Shown piece by piece: positions 38,601 to 50,063 of a stretch of 64,000 nucleotides of DNA (positions within the stretch are counted from its first letter, which is position 1; the number at the start of each line of letters is the position of its first letter). The stretch is from Cercis canadensis (lineage: Eukaryota > Streptophyta > Magnoliopsida > Fabales > Fabaceae), in assembly GCA_003255065.1 (NCBI GenBank), contig QAOA01001289.1, positions 243,188 to 307,187 on the forward strand, read 5' to 3'. The notes beneath the pieces were generated by a model that saw only the letters and a program-made list of their open reading frames with translations, was not told the DNA's origin and searched no databases. A program made the translations under genes and the position numbers.

Positions 38601-40159
38601 GGATGTTTCTTCTCTCTCTTTTACTTTACTTGTCCTTATGTGACTGCTTGCTATTAATTGTCATCTGTTGATACTTTTTGAAGTTTTTACATTGAGGACA
38701 ATGTAAAAATTAAGTGTGGGGGAGGGATTTCTGTATAGTTTAGCTGCTTTATTGTTTTCTGTTTAGTTGATTAGGTGTTTTCTGTTTAGTTCATTAGTTT
38801 AGTTAATTAGGTTAGTTGATTAGTTTAGTTGATTACTTTACTATTTCTGTAAATTTGTTGTTTTCTGTTTTAATTTTTTTCTGTTTGTTGTTCTCGCTGT
38901 TTTTTTTCTGTTTTTGTTGTCATTTTTCTGTTTTAATTACCCTCCAATGATGTTATAGAATTTGTAAAGTTGTAAGTTTAAAGTAATTACATTTCAAGGT
39001 TCATAGCATGATTGAATAACTTGTTTTCCATCCTTAATTTTACATGCTTGGTTTTAGATGTTGGATTGATGATTAAGTTTGATAGATACATGCCTTGTGA
39101 GTTTTGAGCCTTTTGATGAATGGATTTGGCATTTGTGCCATTCTTTTTCCTTCTTGTGTGATTTCACTCATGGAATTTGTTAACTCTAGAACTTGCTTGA
39201 TTCTTTTTGAGGCTACATTTTCATTTGCATACATGAACATGATTGAGGCATTCTTTCTTGATTTAGCCACTTTGCCAAATAGCCAACCTTGTATTATTTC
39301 CCTTTGATTACCTCCATTGAGCCTATTTGCCTATCTTTGATCTTAGCTCATTATATGCCTATGTCCAAAATACCATGTTGTTACCTTACCTTAGGGAATG
39401 GGAGAACATTGGTTCATTGTCTTGGAGGAGCTCTTATGCTTGTGGGTAATTAATAGTACAAGTGTGGAGGTTGTAAATTCTATTGTGCAAAGTATTATGT
39501 GAAAGAAAGAAAGAAAGAGAAAAAAGAAAAAGAGAGCCAATTGGTTCAATAAAAAAAAAAATCAGAATTGTGAAAAAGGAAAAGAAAAGGAAAATGAATA
39601 TGTGCAAAGGAAGGAGAATATGCTTTACACACTTGGAATTTAATGCTTGTCATTTGAGTTCCTCTCCAATGTTCTTTTATTCTCTTTGAGTTTTTACCTT
39701 GTGATATCCATTTTGATTCATTCCTTTACCTTTACCTTGGCCTTATTACAACCTTAAATAAAGTCCTCTTGATTTGTGTGTGCATTTGTTTGAGTAGTGG
39801 AGAAGTAGAAGATAAGCAAGCTTATGGTAGTGCATCTCTTCATGAGTTTGATTGAGTGAAGTACCTAATTTCTAAACACTTGAGGGATTGAGAGTATATC
39901 TTGTGAGGATCTATCATTCTTGACTTATGCTTTCCAATTGAAGTTACCTTGTTTGTTGATTTTGGATGAGAAGAAATTTTATTTCATGAATGCTGTGAGT
40001 TCCTTGAATCTTTAATTGCTCATTTTACTTGTGGTATGAACTTCTGCATATCTTAAATATCATTGGGAGGTGATCCTTTAGTTTTTAAATTTGTTTTTGT
40101 TTCCTTGTTCTTGTTTTTCTTAGTTTTGGAATTTTAGTTTGCCCGAGACGTGCAAAAGC
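38601..40159 (+). other. Element B 3' non-coding region with an extra PPT-like tract
   Basis: About 1.56 kb with no recognisable frame, rich in TTTCTGTTT-like words near 38,740-38,940. A second polypurine-like tract, TAAGTGTGGGGGAGGG, at 38,711-38,726 repeats the core of the true PPT at 40,160. The region is conserved in elements A and C. Confidence 0.75.
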
Positions 40160-40175
40160 TAAGTGTGGGGGAATT
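40160..40175 (+). other. Polypurine tract of element B
   Basis: TAAGTGTGGGGGAATT immediately before the 3' LTR start TGATGAAC, preceded by the conserved word GTTTGCCCGAGACG. Confidence 0.9.
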
Positions 40176-41604
40176 TGATGAACACACTTTTTATACAATA
40201 GTTATCCCTCATACTTAGTCTTTTAAACCTCTTTTGGGCTGAATTGCATAGACTTAAACCTCATTTCATGACTTTGGATCCATTTGTGCCTAATTGCAAT
40301 TTCCAGCAATACTGAGCATTTTATGCTGTCTCTGTGTTTCGTACATATCTTGAGTTCTGGATGTCTAAAAATTCCGAGTCATACCTTGTAGGAAAGCTGA
40401 GAGAATTGTCTACAACTTTCTTTCAGGGCTCCAAAGCTAATTCGGACGTCTAGAAGGTCGTATGCAGCCTGGAAGCCAGAGAAGACATGCTGTCACAAGA
40501 TCCTGACCTACATACAGTATTTGGGTCATAACTTGAGTTGTGGATGTCATATGGACCTGAAACTGGTACCATTGGAAAGCTAACAGACAGAGCTTCAATT
40601 GATATGAATACCGGTTCACCATATTTTATATTGAAGATGGTCTTATTTGCAGTGGAAGTTGGCTGATGGTTCCAGACACCTATTGGCACTTAAATGGGCC
40701 TAACTTCCTCATGACAAGTCCAAATGGGCCCAAACGAAAGCCCAATTAAAGCTAAGGCCCATGGAAACAAGTGTGCACTAAGGACAATTTGGGTGTGCAT
40801 ATAATTTTGGAGGTCTATATCAGCACAAGGGGGCAGCCGAAATTGATATGAAGTGAATTAGATATTTTAGACAGCTTTTGCTCTTTCCTTAGCCTTTAAG
40901 TTTTTTCTCTAGATATTTTGTAAGAACTTGGCTTCTCTTGTTCATGGAGGGCTAATTCATCAAATCAATCCAAGTTTTGGATGTTCTGATTATTGGTTTT
41001 GAGATTATGTGTTGTTGTTATTCATTCAATGATTAATATGCTTCTTGCTTCCTCTGGACTATTCTGTTTGGATTGTTAAAATTCAAATTTGGAATCTTCA
41101 TGTGTGATTGCTTAATTACATGTGATAAAAGAGGATTGTATGGTTGATTAATGTTTCTGAGCTTTTGGATGGATTAATCACCTTGGCTGGATCATGGACT
41201 TAGGTAAAACTAGACTTGAATGTTTGCTTAATTCATTTGGTCTTAGTTAAAACCGAATTCTGGTTGCTTAACCAGTGGAATCCATAGAACATTGAGAGGC
41301 TTCTTGATATGTTTTAAAGGCCAAGAACATGGTTAATAATTGAATGAATCATTGGAAATCAAGGATAGACTAAAATCAGAATCAGTTAAGGCTTGGATTG
41401 GTTGCTTTCTCTAAAACTTTACCACTTACAATTAATTTCTATCAAACACTTCGAACAAACAAAACCCCCCTATTTATATGCTTCTTAATATGATTCACCA
41501 AATAAAACAATCCTTAGGTTCGACTTAGGGCTGCCCTATGCTGCAAATAGCTTAGGTAACCGACCTTAAACTTAATTAATTTGAGGAGCCTCGGCAGCTC
41601 ATCA
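40176..41604 (+). repeat. 3' LTR of element B
   Basis: 1,429 bp, the same length as the 5' copy at 30,898-32,326, about 97 % identical by eye; followed by TSD TCAGG. Confidence 0.97.
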
Positions 41605-41900
41605 TCAGGGCACCACTAAGATAGCTCCAGATGGAATTAGGTCTTCACAAAAGTTGTAGCTCTGTGTCTTAGCTTTCCTACAAGACAAAAATCACAATTT
41701 TTAGAGACCTGAAGCTCAAGATATGCCACAAATACTAAGATAAGATCTAAATGACAATGCTGAATGAATAAAACCCTAAAGCCCAATATGAAACCCAAAT
41801 CATAAAACAAAGCCTAAGTCATGAAATTAAGCATAGGAAATGATAATAAACATTAGTCATGAAGATCAAATAACATATAAAAATACCATTTATCAAACTC

Positions 41901-43659
41901 ATCCGAACACTCATCATGAAGATCTTGTAATTACTTCAAAGCAAATTCACAAAACTTAATGCTTATTATTCCAATCTAGTAACATCCACTCTTATTTTAT
42001 TTAACAAAAATTAATGAAATGAGTCATGCATTCAAGAAATGACAAAGTGGTGAAGAAATGGTTGAGATAAGACATGATCTATGCTCATTGAGTTAAGCAA
42101 ATGAACTTGTTAAGGACAAAGTTGTAAAAGAAATAAATTTTGGTCAACCCAAAAATTGCCCCAGTGTCAGGCACTGGGGGAATCATGGAGGCAAAAGTTA
42201 GGACATAGAACCCTTGTTACAATGGTTATGAGAGCTTCCAAATTTGAGGAATGAAAATTTGCTCCAGTGTAAGGATCCAAAGATATTCCCTTTAAGGGTC
42301 ATGTAATTGATACAAATGAGATTTTTCTTGAGTAAGACTTTGCCCCAGTTTATTTCTTTTGAAAACTAAAAATTTTTTATGAAAAATTTTGCCCCAGTTT
42401 ATGGTTCTAGCAAACCAATCCTCAAGGAAGTTTTCAAAAGCTTGTAATGTGGTCTTAGGATGAAAGACTTTTATTTTGAAATGAAAGAATAAATGCTTAA
42501 AACTTGATTTTGTCCCTTACCTTATTTTTTCAGTTTTCTTCAATGCCCAAACTCCAATAGGTTTTTGTGCCAACATTCACTTACCAAGGGGATGCTCAAG
42601 GGTTGTAATGGGGTTATAGGGATGTAAGATATGACTAATGAAAGAAATGATATAAAGGCCCAAACACTTGATATTGTGACAACAATGAAAATCTTGTTTT
42701 TCATAACCTAATGTCTTCTAGCTTTTTATTTTCTTGTCACTTGGATTGTCTTTCCTATTCCTCAATCATTTGAAATGAATACTTTTGTTTATTCTCTTTA
42801 TTTCTCTTTATTTATTTATTTATTTGTCTCTTTCTTTTTTTTTGGAAAATAATTTTCTTCCATTTTTGAAGGTTTTTTCTTTTTTTCTTTTTCGGAGAGT
42901 TTTCCTCTCTTTTTGTATTTCCTTTGCATTTTTTACTTTCTTTTTGACAAGTCCATTGACATTTTGAAGACATCTTTTGCAAGTTTATTCTCATTGTAGC
43001 CCGGGTATGATTCTCATCAGGTATGAAGAAAAATTTAAAGCTCAAAGTGGTTTAACAAGGGATATGATGTGTTTGGGTAAAAGAAAGAAAATCATTCTTC
43101 TTGGCATTTGAATGTTGTCATGAAAGCTTATTAGAGTTTCACATTTCCCAAAGGAGTTCATGAATCAGGAAATTAAGAAATGACTAACTTCTTCAAGCTC
43201 AAAGGGGTAACTAAGGATAATCTGCAATGTTTAGGAGAACAAAGAATGTCTTTGATAATTAGAAAAGTTTGCTAAAAAACAAATTTTCTAATGAGGTATT
43301 CTTTCTCCAACATTCTTAAATTTATTCATCTTTGTGTCAATTGCAACTTCTCAAAAGAAAAATTTATGAATTTTTTTTAATTTTTTAAAAGGATTATGAT
43401 TCCAAAAGAATAAATCCAAAGAAAATAATAAATATAATAAAAGGAAATGCATGATCATTTCATTACTTGAAACCAAATAACATAAGATCCTAACATTGAA
43501 TAAACTTTATTAGCCTTAGACTTGGGCTAAAAAAATTAAATTGACAAGATAAACACTGAACAACAAAAGAAATGGCTTAAAGCAACACAAAAGCAAGCTC
43601 GACCAACATCCTTCTTGAATCACCCTTTAATCTCCAACAGGATCTTCTCAACCTTGAGC
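41901..43659 (-). other. Element D interior, non-coding 3' part
   Basis: AT-rich D sequence between insertion A and the end of the gag region. It has three TTGCCCCAGT words (near 42,158, 42,340 and 42,388). No protease, reverse transcriptase or integrase motif was seen on either strand. Confidence 0.65.
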
Positions 43660-45433
43660 CTTATGATTAGGCAGTGTGCATAGCTACATTGAGTGCAGTC
43701 GTAATTTTCTCTATCCGAATTACCCCATGCTTAATCAATTGAAGAACTATATTCTTGATAGCATCACAAACTTCAATAGGATGTCCAATTGCTCCCATAT
43801 GATAGCCACATTTGAGATTTGGATTGTACCAAAAAGGGAAATGTGGCTTTAGAGGTTCCACAGGATGAGGTGCAATCACATGGGCATCACATAGTTGCTT
43901 GAACAATTCAACTTTAGTTATAGGAATGTTAGGAAAAAGGTTCTTGATTCCTTGGAGGCCTGGATTGACCATGATCGAGTCTTACAAAAGGTGCTCAAGG
44001 AGCAAGATAGCATTGAGGTGGGATTTGTGGGAAGGATGGTGGGATTGCATTGACTTGGTATGGAGGAGAGAAAATGACAATTGGAGAATGGTATGGGCCT
44101 CGAGATTGAAGGTACGATGGTGTTCCTGGTGAATGTACCCAATTTAGCTTACCCTCTTTCTTCCTAAATGGTTCTCCATTCTTCCAACTGTTATTATGAT
44201 TTTCTCTACTTAAGAATGACAATTTTCCTGCTCGGCTCATCTCTTCAACTCTCTCTCCGGCCTTGATCAATTCAGAGAAGTCCCTATAAATAGCTGCTAC
44301 CATCAACTCAGCATAAGGGGAATGCAAAATATTCATGAAATAATTAATCATTTCAGAATCCAAAAATGGAGGTTGAACTTGGGCTGCTAAATTCCTCCAC
44401 TTTTGAGTGTAGTCTTTAAAGCTTTCACTCTCTTCTTTACGTATAGACCCCAATTGAATTCTAATAGGAGCTATATTATCATTAAAACTATAATGCTTAA
44501 GGAAAGCATCGGCTGGGTCTCTCCATGTATGAATCTTGAAGTGATCCAGACGCCAATGCCAATATGAAGCAGGACCAGTAAAACTTTATGGGAAGAAGTG
44601 TATAAAGAACTTCTCATCTCTTGACCAAATGGACATCTTAGTGCAATAAAATTTCAAGTGAAGCTAAGGATTGGATGTTCCATCATAGCAGCCAAACTCA
44701 GGCATTTCAAAATCTTTTGGGAGAACAATTTCAGGTGTCAAGGAAAGTTCATCAATGTCCACTAACCCATATGCCCCTGATCCTTGCAACATCTTAATCT
44801 GTTCTTCCAACAATGCTTGCTTTTTCTCCATTGATTCGACCCTCAGTCTCTCATTCTCTAACTCTTCCTTATCTTTCCCTAAAGGAACTACCCCTAAAGC
44901 TTATTGTGCAGCGTAGTGAGTAATTGGATGGGTGTACATGTAGACGCACTCTTATTTTCATTTGGATTGAATGGAGATTCTATAGGTAGAGAAAATGGGC
45001 TTGAGAATGGTAGTGAGATAGCACGCATGACATCAGCTAGTTGGATGGCTGGAGGAATTGCTGAATTCAAATCATATCCTTGTACTAGATTTGTATAAGG
45101 CATCATCTGTGGAGGCATTCTCCATGTTAGAGCGGAAGTTATAGAAGTTGCCTCATTTGATGAATATGTCAACAAAGGCGCTAGGTTGAAAATTGGAGGG
45201 GTATTGACACTACTCGATCCCTCAGCCACAACCTTCAACTTTAAGCACTTAGTGAAAAGCTTCATCATCTCGTTCATACGAGATTTTAATTAATCGAACT
45301 CACCATCAAGATTGTGACATTGTTCTTGATTTTCCTCCATGACAATGATGGTTCTTGATCTGAGCCCAATTGACCTTTTTACAGAGTGCTTTTGATTGGC
45401 CTTATTTTTCTTTGAGCGAGCAATGTTTGACAT
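43660..45433 (-). pseudogene. Element D gag region (Tat/Ogre type)
   Basis: Probable start at 45,433 (MSNIARSKKNKANQKHS). In order: a charged N-terminus, a proline-rich stretch (about 45,270-44,900), the gag core near 44,440-44,220 (ESFKDYTQKWRNLAAQVQPP, then AGERVEEM), a proline-rich segment, and a knuckle-like CGYHMGAIGHPIEVC near 43,805 (C-x2-H-x5-H-x4-C). This arrangement is that of Tat/Ogre gag proteins as I recall them. Several breaks. No pol follows, which is unusual because pol normally lies directly downstream. Confidence 0.8.
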
Positions 45434-46443
45434 TTTTCAATGAAAACTGCATGGGATGAATGAAAAAAAAAAAATAATGAGGTTTATGGAATGGGTAAAA
45501 GAAAAATGCATGACCTTTTTTTATTTATTTAAATGAGCACAAAAAAGCTTTAGTACTTTGACAAGAAAAAATGTACAAAAACATGACTTTGGCCTTATTG
45601 ATAAATGAAGAGAGCTATTGGCCCTTTTATTTAAAAAAAAAATGATGCTCATGAGTTGAAATAATGCGCAAATGCATATGACTTGCTTTGACATGGCAAA
45701 TTAAAACAAGAACAAGGCTTCCACATTCTCTTTTTTATTTGAAAAATAGAATGGTAAAAATGTAAATGAGAAAAAAAATGGACACTTTTAAAAAAGAAAT
45801 GTGACATGGGACCTTTTATTTTAATGCAGGAAATCAGACGAGAAAGATAACAAAAAGAATTTTTCTCCAATGTCCAATGATTAGGTCAAAATTATAGGGT
45901 CAAAGATTTCTAACCTAGTAGCCAGACTCTAGCCTTACACAAGTAAGATTCTATACTCAGACTAACTATGTAGGGTTACAAGGTATGTCTATCATTCTAG
46001 ACAATTCAAGGTTCACCTCCATTAACATAATGAAGAACCTTGTCTTACTTGCATGAACAGACAAGGAGATGAACTCCCATGTTTATCCATGCCAGTAGGA
46101 CTGGACATGATATAAGTGGAAGCTTTCGTGTAAGCTGCCAAAGAATATGTCTTTGGTGACAACACTAAGCTCCCTCCTAATCTTAGGCGAACCTGGGGCC
46201 CAGGTGTAGAGCTAGAAAGTGTGTGAGGTAGCAGTGTTAATGAACTATGTGTGCAGGGGAAGCATACAAACCTCAACATAAAGTTACCGGCTGCAAGGAA
46301 AAAAGCACAGAATATACATATACAATAAACAATATACAGATGCAAGCACAACATAAACAATAAAGCAAAATTAGGGATGAAGAAAATACATTAGGTCATC
46401 TCATACTTGCACAACAAATTTCTTAGGCTTGACTCTCTAAATG

Positions 46444-46461
46444 TCCACAGTGGAGTCACCA
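46444..46461 (-). other. Primer binding site of element D
   Basis: In element sense TGGTGACTCCACTGTGGA, three bases inside the 5' LTR end; close to the TGGCGACTCC-type PBS of Tat/Ogre elements. I am not sure which tRNA it uses (Arg is usual in Ogre). Confidence 0.8.
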
Positions 46462-46655
46462 AACTGTCATAACGTACGAAGGTCGCTACGACATGAATGA
46501 CAGACTTTTGAAAAAAAGATTAGTTTTCGAAAGAAAACTTGGAGTCGCCACCAATTGTATTAGGAGAATGGGGAACAATTGGAAATTTTTTTTTAAAATA
46601 AAAAAAATGGTCTGCGAATCAGAAAGGATTTGGGAGTCAATTTGTGTATGGGAAA

Positions 46656-46692
46656 GGTGTTAGGCATCCCATAACACCCGTCTAAAAGATGG
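46656..46692 (-). promoter_or_regulatory. Conserved double hairpin in 5' LTR of D
   Basis: GGTGTTA at 46,656 pairs with TAACACC at 46,672 (9-base loop). CCGTC at 46,678 faces GATGG at 46,688 (5-base loop; an A-C mismatch in the transcribed sense). It starts 191 bases from the LTR end. Confidence 0.5.
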
Positions 46693-48573
46693 TTACCTGA
46701 AATCAGTTGTGCGAATCATAAAATGACCAAAAGACGTATTTTATTCATCCCTAAAATAAACTACACAAATGAAATAAAAAATAAAAATATTGGTAACAAA
46801 TTTAAACGTGAAATGCATGCAACTAACGTGTCCTAAATCCTTCCACCCGTTCCTCGCATATGGCGCCCTCCGGGGTGACGCTTATCCTTACCTAGGAGTG
46901 ATAGGGTGGGCCACCTGATATGCAGATGGATCGTTGTATCCCTCTATGATAGATAAAGGGCCTATGGATACTATGCGACAGATATATTGACTTCGATCAG
47001 TCTCACATCTTCTAGCTTGGAATAGGGGATCCGCTTACATACCACATGGTCTCACCAGTGTCCATAAAGAGGAAAAAAACTCATGCACTCATAGATGTTG
47101 CACTTAGTAAAAAGATAAATAAGAGAGACATTAACTCAAAATAGTCTAGAAATAGCAAAATGAAACAAAACCCAGCATAATACCCTAAAACCCAATTGAG
47201 ACAAATAAATGAAATTAGCTGAAATAGCCCTATGAACCTAGCCAAACACTAAAAAAAATCAACTCACAATAGTATTTAAATTCAACTAAGCAACAAGGGA
47301 AATCAGTCCGAAACAAAGCTAAAATTAAGACTAAGCTAGGAAAATTGCTAGTTACCCAAAGAATACAAAATTCCAGTCACTAATCAAAGTATATTCCAAG
47401 GTATCTTAGGCAACTTCCATGAAGCTTCCCTTAGGACACATATGGAATTAATTGAATTGAACTAGTTGCTAAAGGATTCAATGGGAATTAACAAATTTGC
47501 CAAGTTGAAACTCCAATGGAGTCATTTGGCCAAGGGATTTTTTTTTATTTGCATAGAAATTTAATCCAAGCATAAAATTGGTTGGTTCTCAAGTAATCCT
47601 TGGAGGTTTTGAAGCAAACCCACCAAAAATTCAAGAGAAACTATCGATCCATACTTGACCAATTGGCAAATTAATTTTTCTAGCAAGAACACCCCAAAAC
47701 TGAATTGGGAATATGATGAAACAGCCCAGAATATTCAGGTTTACAGCCAGGATTTAACACTACACTTAATCTATAACATAACCCTAACAATAATCAAACA
47801 ATCCCTAAGTGAATCAATAAGAAATTCAAGAGATTCATGGACATGAAGGGGGCGGTTTCAAGCCAAAGTTATCCAAAAAATTTCTAGCCCCTCAAACAAT
47901 TCAAAATCATGCAAGAAATAATCAAATAGGAAGGATTCTAACATGCCCAAGCCAAGAAAACAACAAAACAAGCCAAGAACATCATGAGTGAATTTCGGCC
48001 AGCAAGAGGAATAATCCAAATTCTCCCTATCCAATCATCCATGTGGACATCTATTTTTGTCCAATAAAAAAAAAAAGATAATCTAACATGCTAGTGATAG
48101 AGACGTGAGGTAACAAAAGAGAGAGGGATAAGTGATTTAGAAAAATAAAAATAGAGAAAGAGACTTAGTAGGATTCATGTGCATGGGTTTCATTTTTCTT
48201 ATTTTAATAAAAGGAAGTAAGAGTCATGAGTAAGTTAAAAACAAAAGAGAGAGATAGAGATTGTGTGCAATTGAAACACCAAAAAAGGGATAGAGGGATA
48301 AGTGTTTTAAAGAGAAAAAGAGATGGGGGTTGACACAAATAGTGAGAGAGATGTGAAGGACTTAGGTGCAAGGTGAGTAGTATAAAAGTAAGAGGCAAGG
48401 GCTGAAACAGATACCAACAGCAACACACAGAAATAGAAATAGAGAGAACATAACTGAAACAAGGAAGACAAGAGGGCAAAGAGAAAGAGAACCAAGGTGA
48501 GATATCTTCATTTTCGCAGCTTTTAGACAGCTCTGGCAGCAGTTGGTTTTATTTTTCTAGACAAAGCTTCAGA

Positions 48574-49340
48574 GCTCCAAATTAAGTGATGTTGGTCTCA
48601 TTAGAACCGTAAGATGTGTGGTTTTAATATATATTAGTTTCAGATTTTTTTCATGTCTCCTATGCTCCCAGTTTTAATTTAAAGTTGACTATTTTTCTGT
48701 CCTGTCAAGCCTGTTGGTTTTCTCCGACAGTGTGTAATCTTTTATTTATTTCTGGAGTTATACAGCTCCAAATTAAGTGATGTTAGTCTTATTAGAACCA
48801 TAATATGTGTGGTTTCAATATATATAATTTTCAGATTTTTTTATGTCTCGCCTGCTCCCAGTTTTGATTTAAAGTTGGCTGTTTTTCTGTCCTGTCAAGC
48901 CTATTAGTTTTCTCCGACAGTATGCAATATTTTATTTCTTTCTGGAGTTATACGGCTCCAAATTAATTTATGTTGGTCTCATTAGAACTGTAAGATGTGT
49001 GGTTTCAATATATATAATTTTCAGATTTTTTTCATGTTTCCCCTGCTCCCAGTTTTGATTTAAAGTTGGTTGTTTCTCTGTCCTGTCAGGCCTGTTGGTT
49101 TACTCTGACAGTGTGCAATCTTTTATCTCTTTCTAGAGTTATAAAGCTCCAAATTAAGTGATATTAGTCTCATTAGAATCATAAGATGTGTGAATTAAAC
49201 ATAAATAATTTTCAGATTTTTTTTAGATCTACTTTGTTCTCAGTTTACATTTAAAGTTTGTTGTTTTCTGTATTGTTAGGCTAGTTGATTTTCTCTGACA
49301 GCATATAGTCTTTTAAATCTTTTTGGAGCTATAGAGCTCC
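48574..49340 (+). repeat. About 190-bp tandem repeat, four units plus a partial, in the solo LTR
   Basis: GCTCCAAATTAAGTGAT words recur at 48,574, 48,775, 48,955 and 49,146 with a decayed fifth at 49,336 (spacings 201, 180, 191, 190). Each unit has TTAGAACC, AGATGTGTGG, TTTTCAGATTTTTT, CTGCTCCCAGTTTT, TCTGTCCTGTCA and CTCCGACAG. Later units are more diverged. Confidence 0.93.
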
Positions 49341-50026
49341 GATTTAGGTGTTTCTTGTCTTTTTAAAACCATAAGATGTATATCTTCAATTTGGAAAATA
49401 TTCATAATTTTGTATTTTTTTTGTCAATTGTCTGAGGTTCTATTTAGTCCGTTGTTCTTGATGTGCTGAGCTATTTTTTGTATGGACTGGACCAGGCCCA
49501 CAAAATGAACTGGTTTATGTCCTCTGATTTATTGAGCTGGTTCCTATTCTAGACTAAACCAGACCCATGAAATAGGCTTACACATCATGCATTTTATATT
49601 TATTTAGTTAATTCTGTGCGAATAGCATCCATAGGTCCCTTACTTGTCAAGGGAGGGATATGAGCGACTTACCCCCATAGGGGTGGCTTTCCTATCTGTC
49701 CGAGGTAAGGATAAGCGCCGCTTTGGGAACCAAGAAGCGTGATAACAAAGTGGAAGAATTAGGACGCGATTAAATTCATGCATAGTATAGTTTTAACTTG
49801 AAATTTTGAATCTATTTTAATTTTAGTTTTAAAAAAATAAAAATAAAAAACTAAAAATTCATTTTGAATCATTGTGAACTACGCAGACTTTGATCCCTAA
49901 TTAGGGTACATAGGCATTCGAGGGTGACGAATCAAGTCCCATTGTGAATAATCACCTATTTTTCTTTTAGGGATAAAATAAATACAATTAGGCCATGATT
50001 TAATTTGCACAATTAATTTTAGGTAA

Positions 50027-50063
50027 CTGTCTTTTAGACGGGTGTTATAGGGTACCTAACACC
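50027..50063 (+). promoter_or_regulatory. Conserved double hairpin in the solo LTR
   Basis: CTGTC at 50,027 pairs with GACGG at 50,037 (one U-G pair, 5-base loop). GGTGTTA at 50,041 pairs with TAACACC at 50,057 (9-base loop). It ends 192 bases from the LTR end, the same place as in D and F. Confidence 0.5.

Larger units (their letters stand above)
30898..41604 (+). mobile_element. Element B: Athila-like Ty3/Gypsy, inserted in the LTR of A
   Basis: 10,707 bp on the plus strand, with two 1,429-bp LTRs (TGATGAACAC...GCTCATCA) and TSD TCAGG (30,893-30,897 and 41,605-41,609). Parts: 5' LTR, Asp-type PBS, leader, gag (about 33,020-34,400), pol (about 34,400-38,600), a 1.6-kb non-coding 3' region, polypurine tract, 3' LTR. 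About 40-45 differences between LTRs by eye (about 3 %), roughly 1 million years at an assumed 1.3e-8 per site per year. No envelope-like frame was seen in the 3' region. Broken, but only by a handful of breaks; the best preserved Gypsy element here. Confidence 0.97.
21220..41895 (-). mobile_element. Element A: Athila-like Ty3/Gypsy, inserted in D
   Basis: LTRs TGATAAA...CCAATCA in element sense at 21,220-22,492 (3') and 29,919-41,895 (5', split by element B), with perfect TSD AACTC (21,215-21,219 and 41,896-41,900) that duplicates D interior sequence. Net length without B is about 9.96 kb. Coding parts run on the minus strand from gag (about 29,460-28,000) through protease, reverse transcriptase, RNase H and integrase (about 27,600-23,900). 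Asp-tRNA-type PBS, the DLGAS protease and the absence of a chromodomain point to Athila. Many breaks (more than ten); dead. LTRs differ by about 7 % over the first 180 bases and less elsewhere, so it is older than B and younger than D. Confidence 0.95.
29919..41895 (-). repeat. 5' LTR of element A, split by element B
   Basis: The two parts are 29,919-30,897 and 41,605-41,895. Together they match the 1,273-bp LTR at 21,220-22,492; the break falls inside GGGTCAGGGCACC, which is intact at 22,199-22,211. Confidence 0.95.

Noticed and set aside
38601-40159. An envelope-like gene in the Athila 3' region, as some Athila elements have.
   Set aside because: Frames there are short, and none shows a signal peptide plus membrane segment pattern.
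31172-40689. A 79-codon minus-strand frame found twice (31,172-31,411 and 40,450-40,689).
   Set aside because: These are equivalent positions in the two LTRs of element B, antisense to the element; no domain.
29896-46461. tRNA-like words at 29,896, 32,332 and 46,444 as tRNA gene fragments.
   Set aside because: Each is an 18-base primer binding site just inside an LTR, with no cloverleaf around it.
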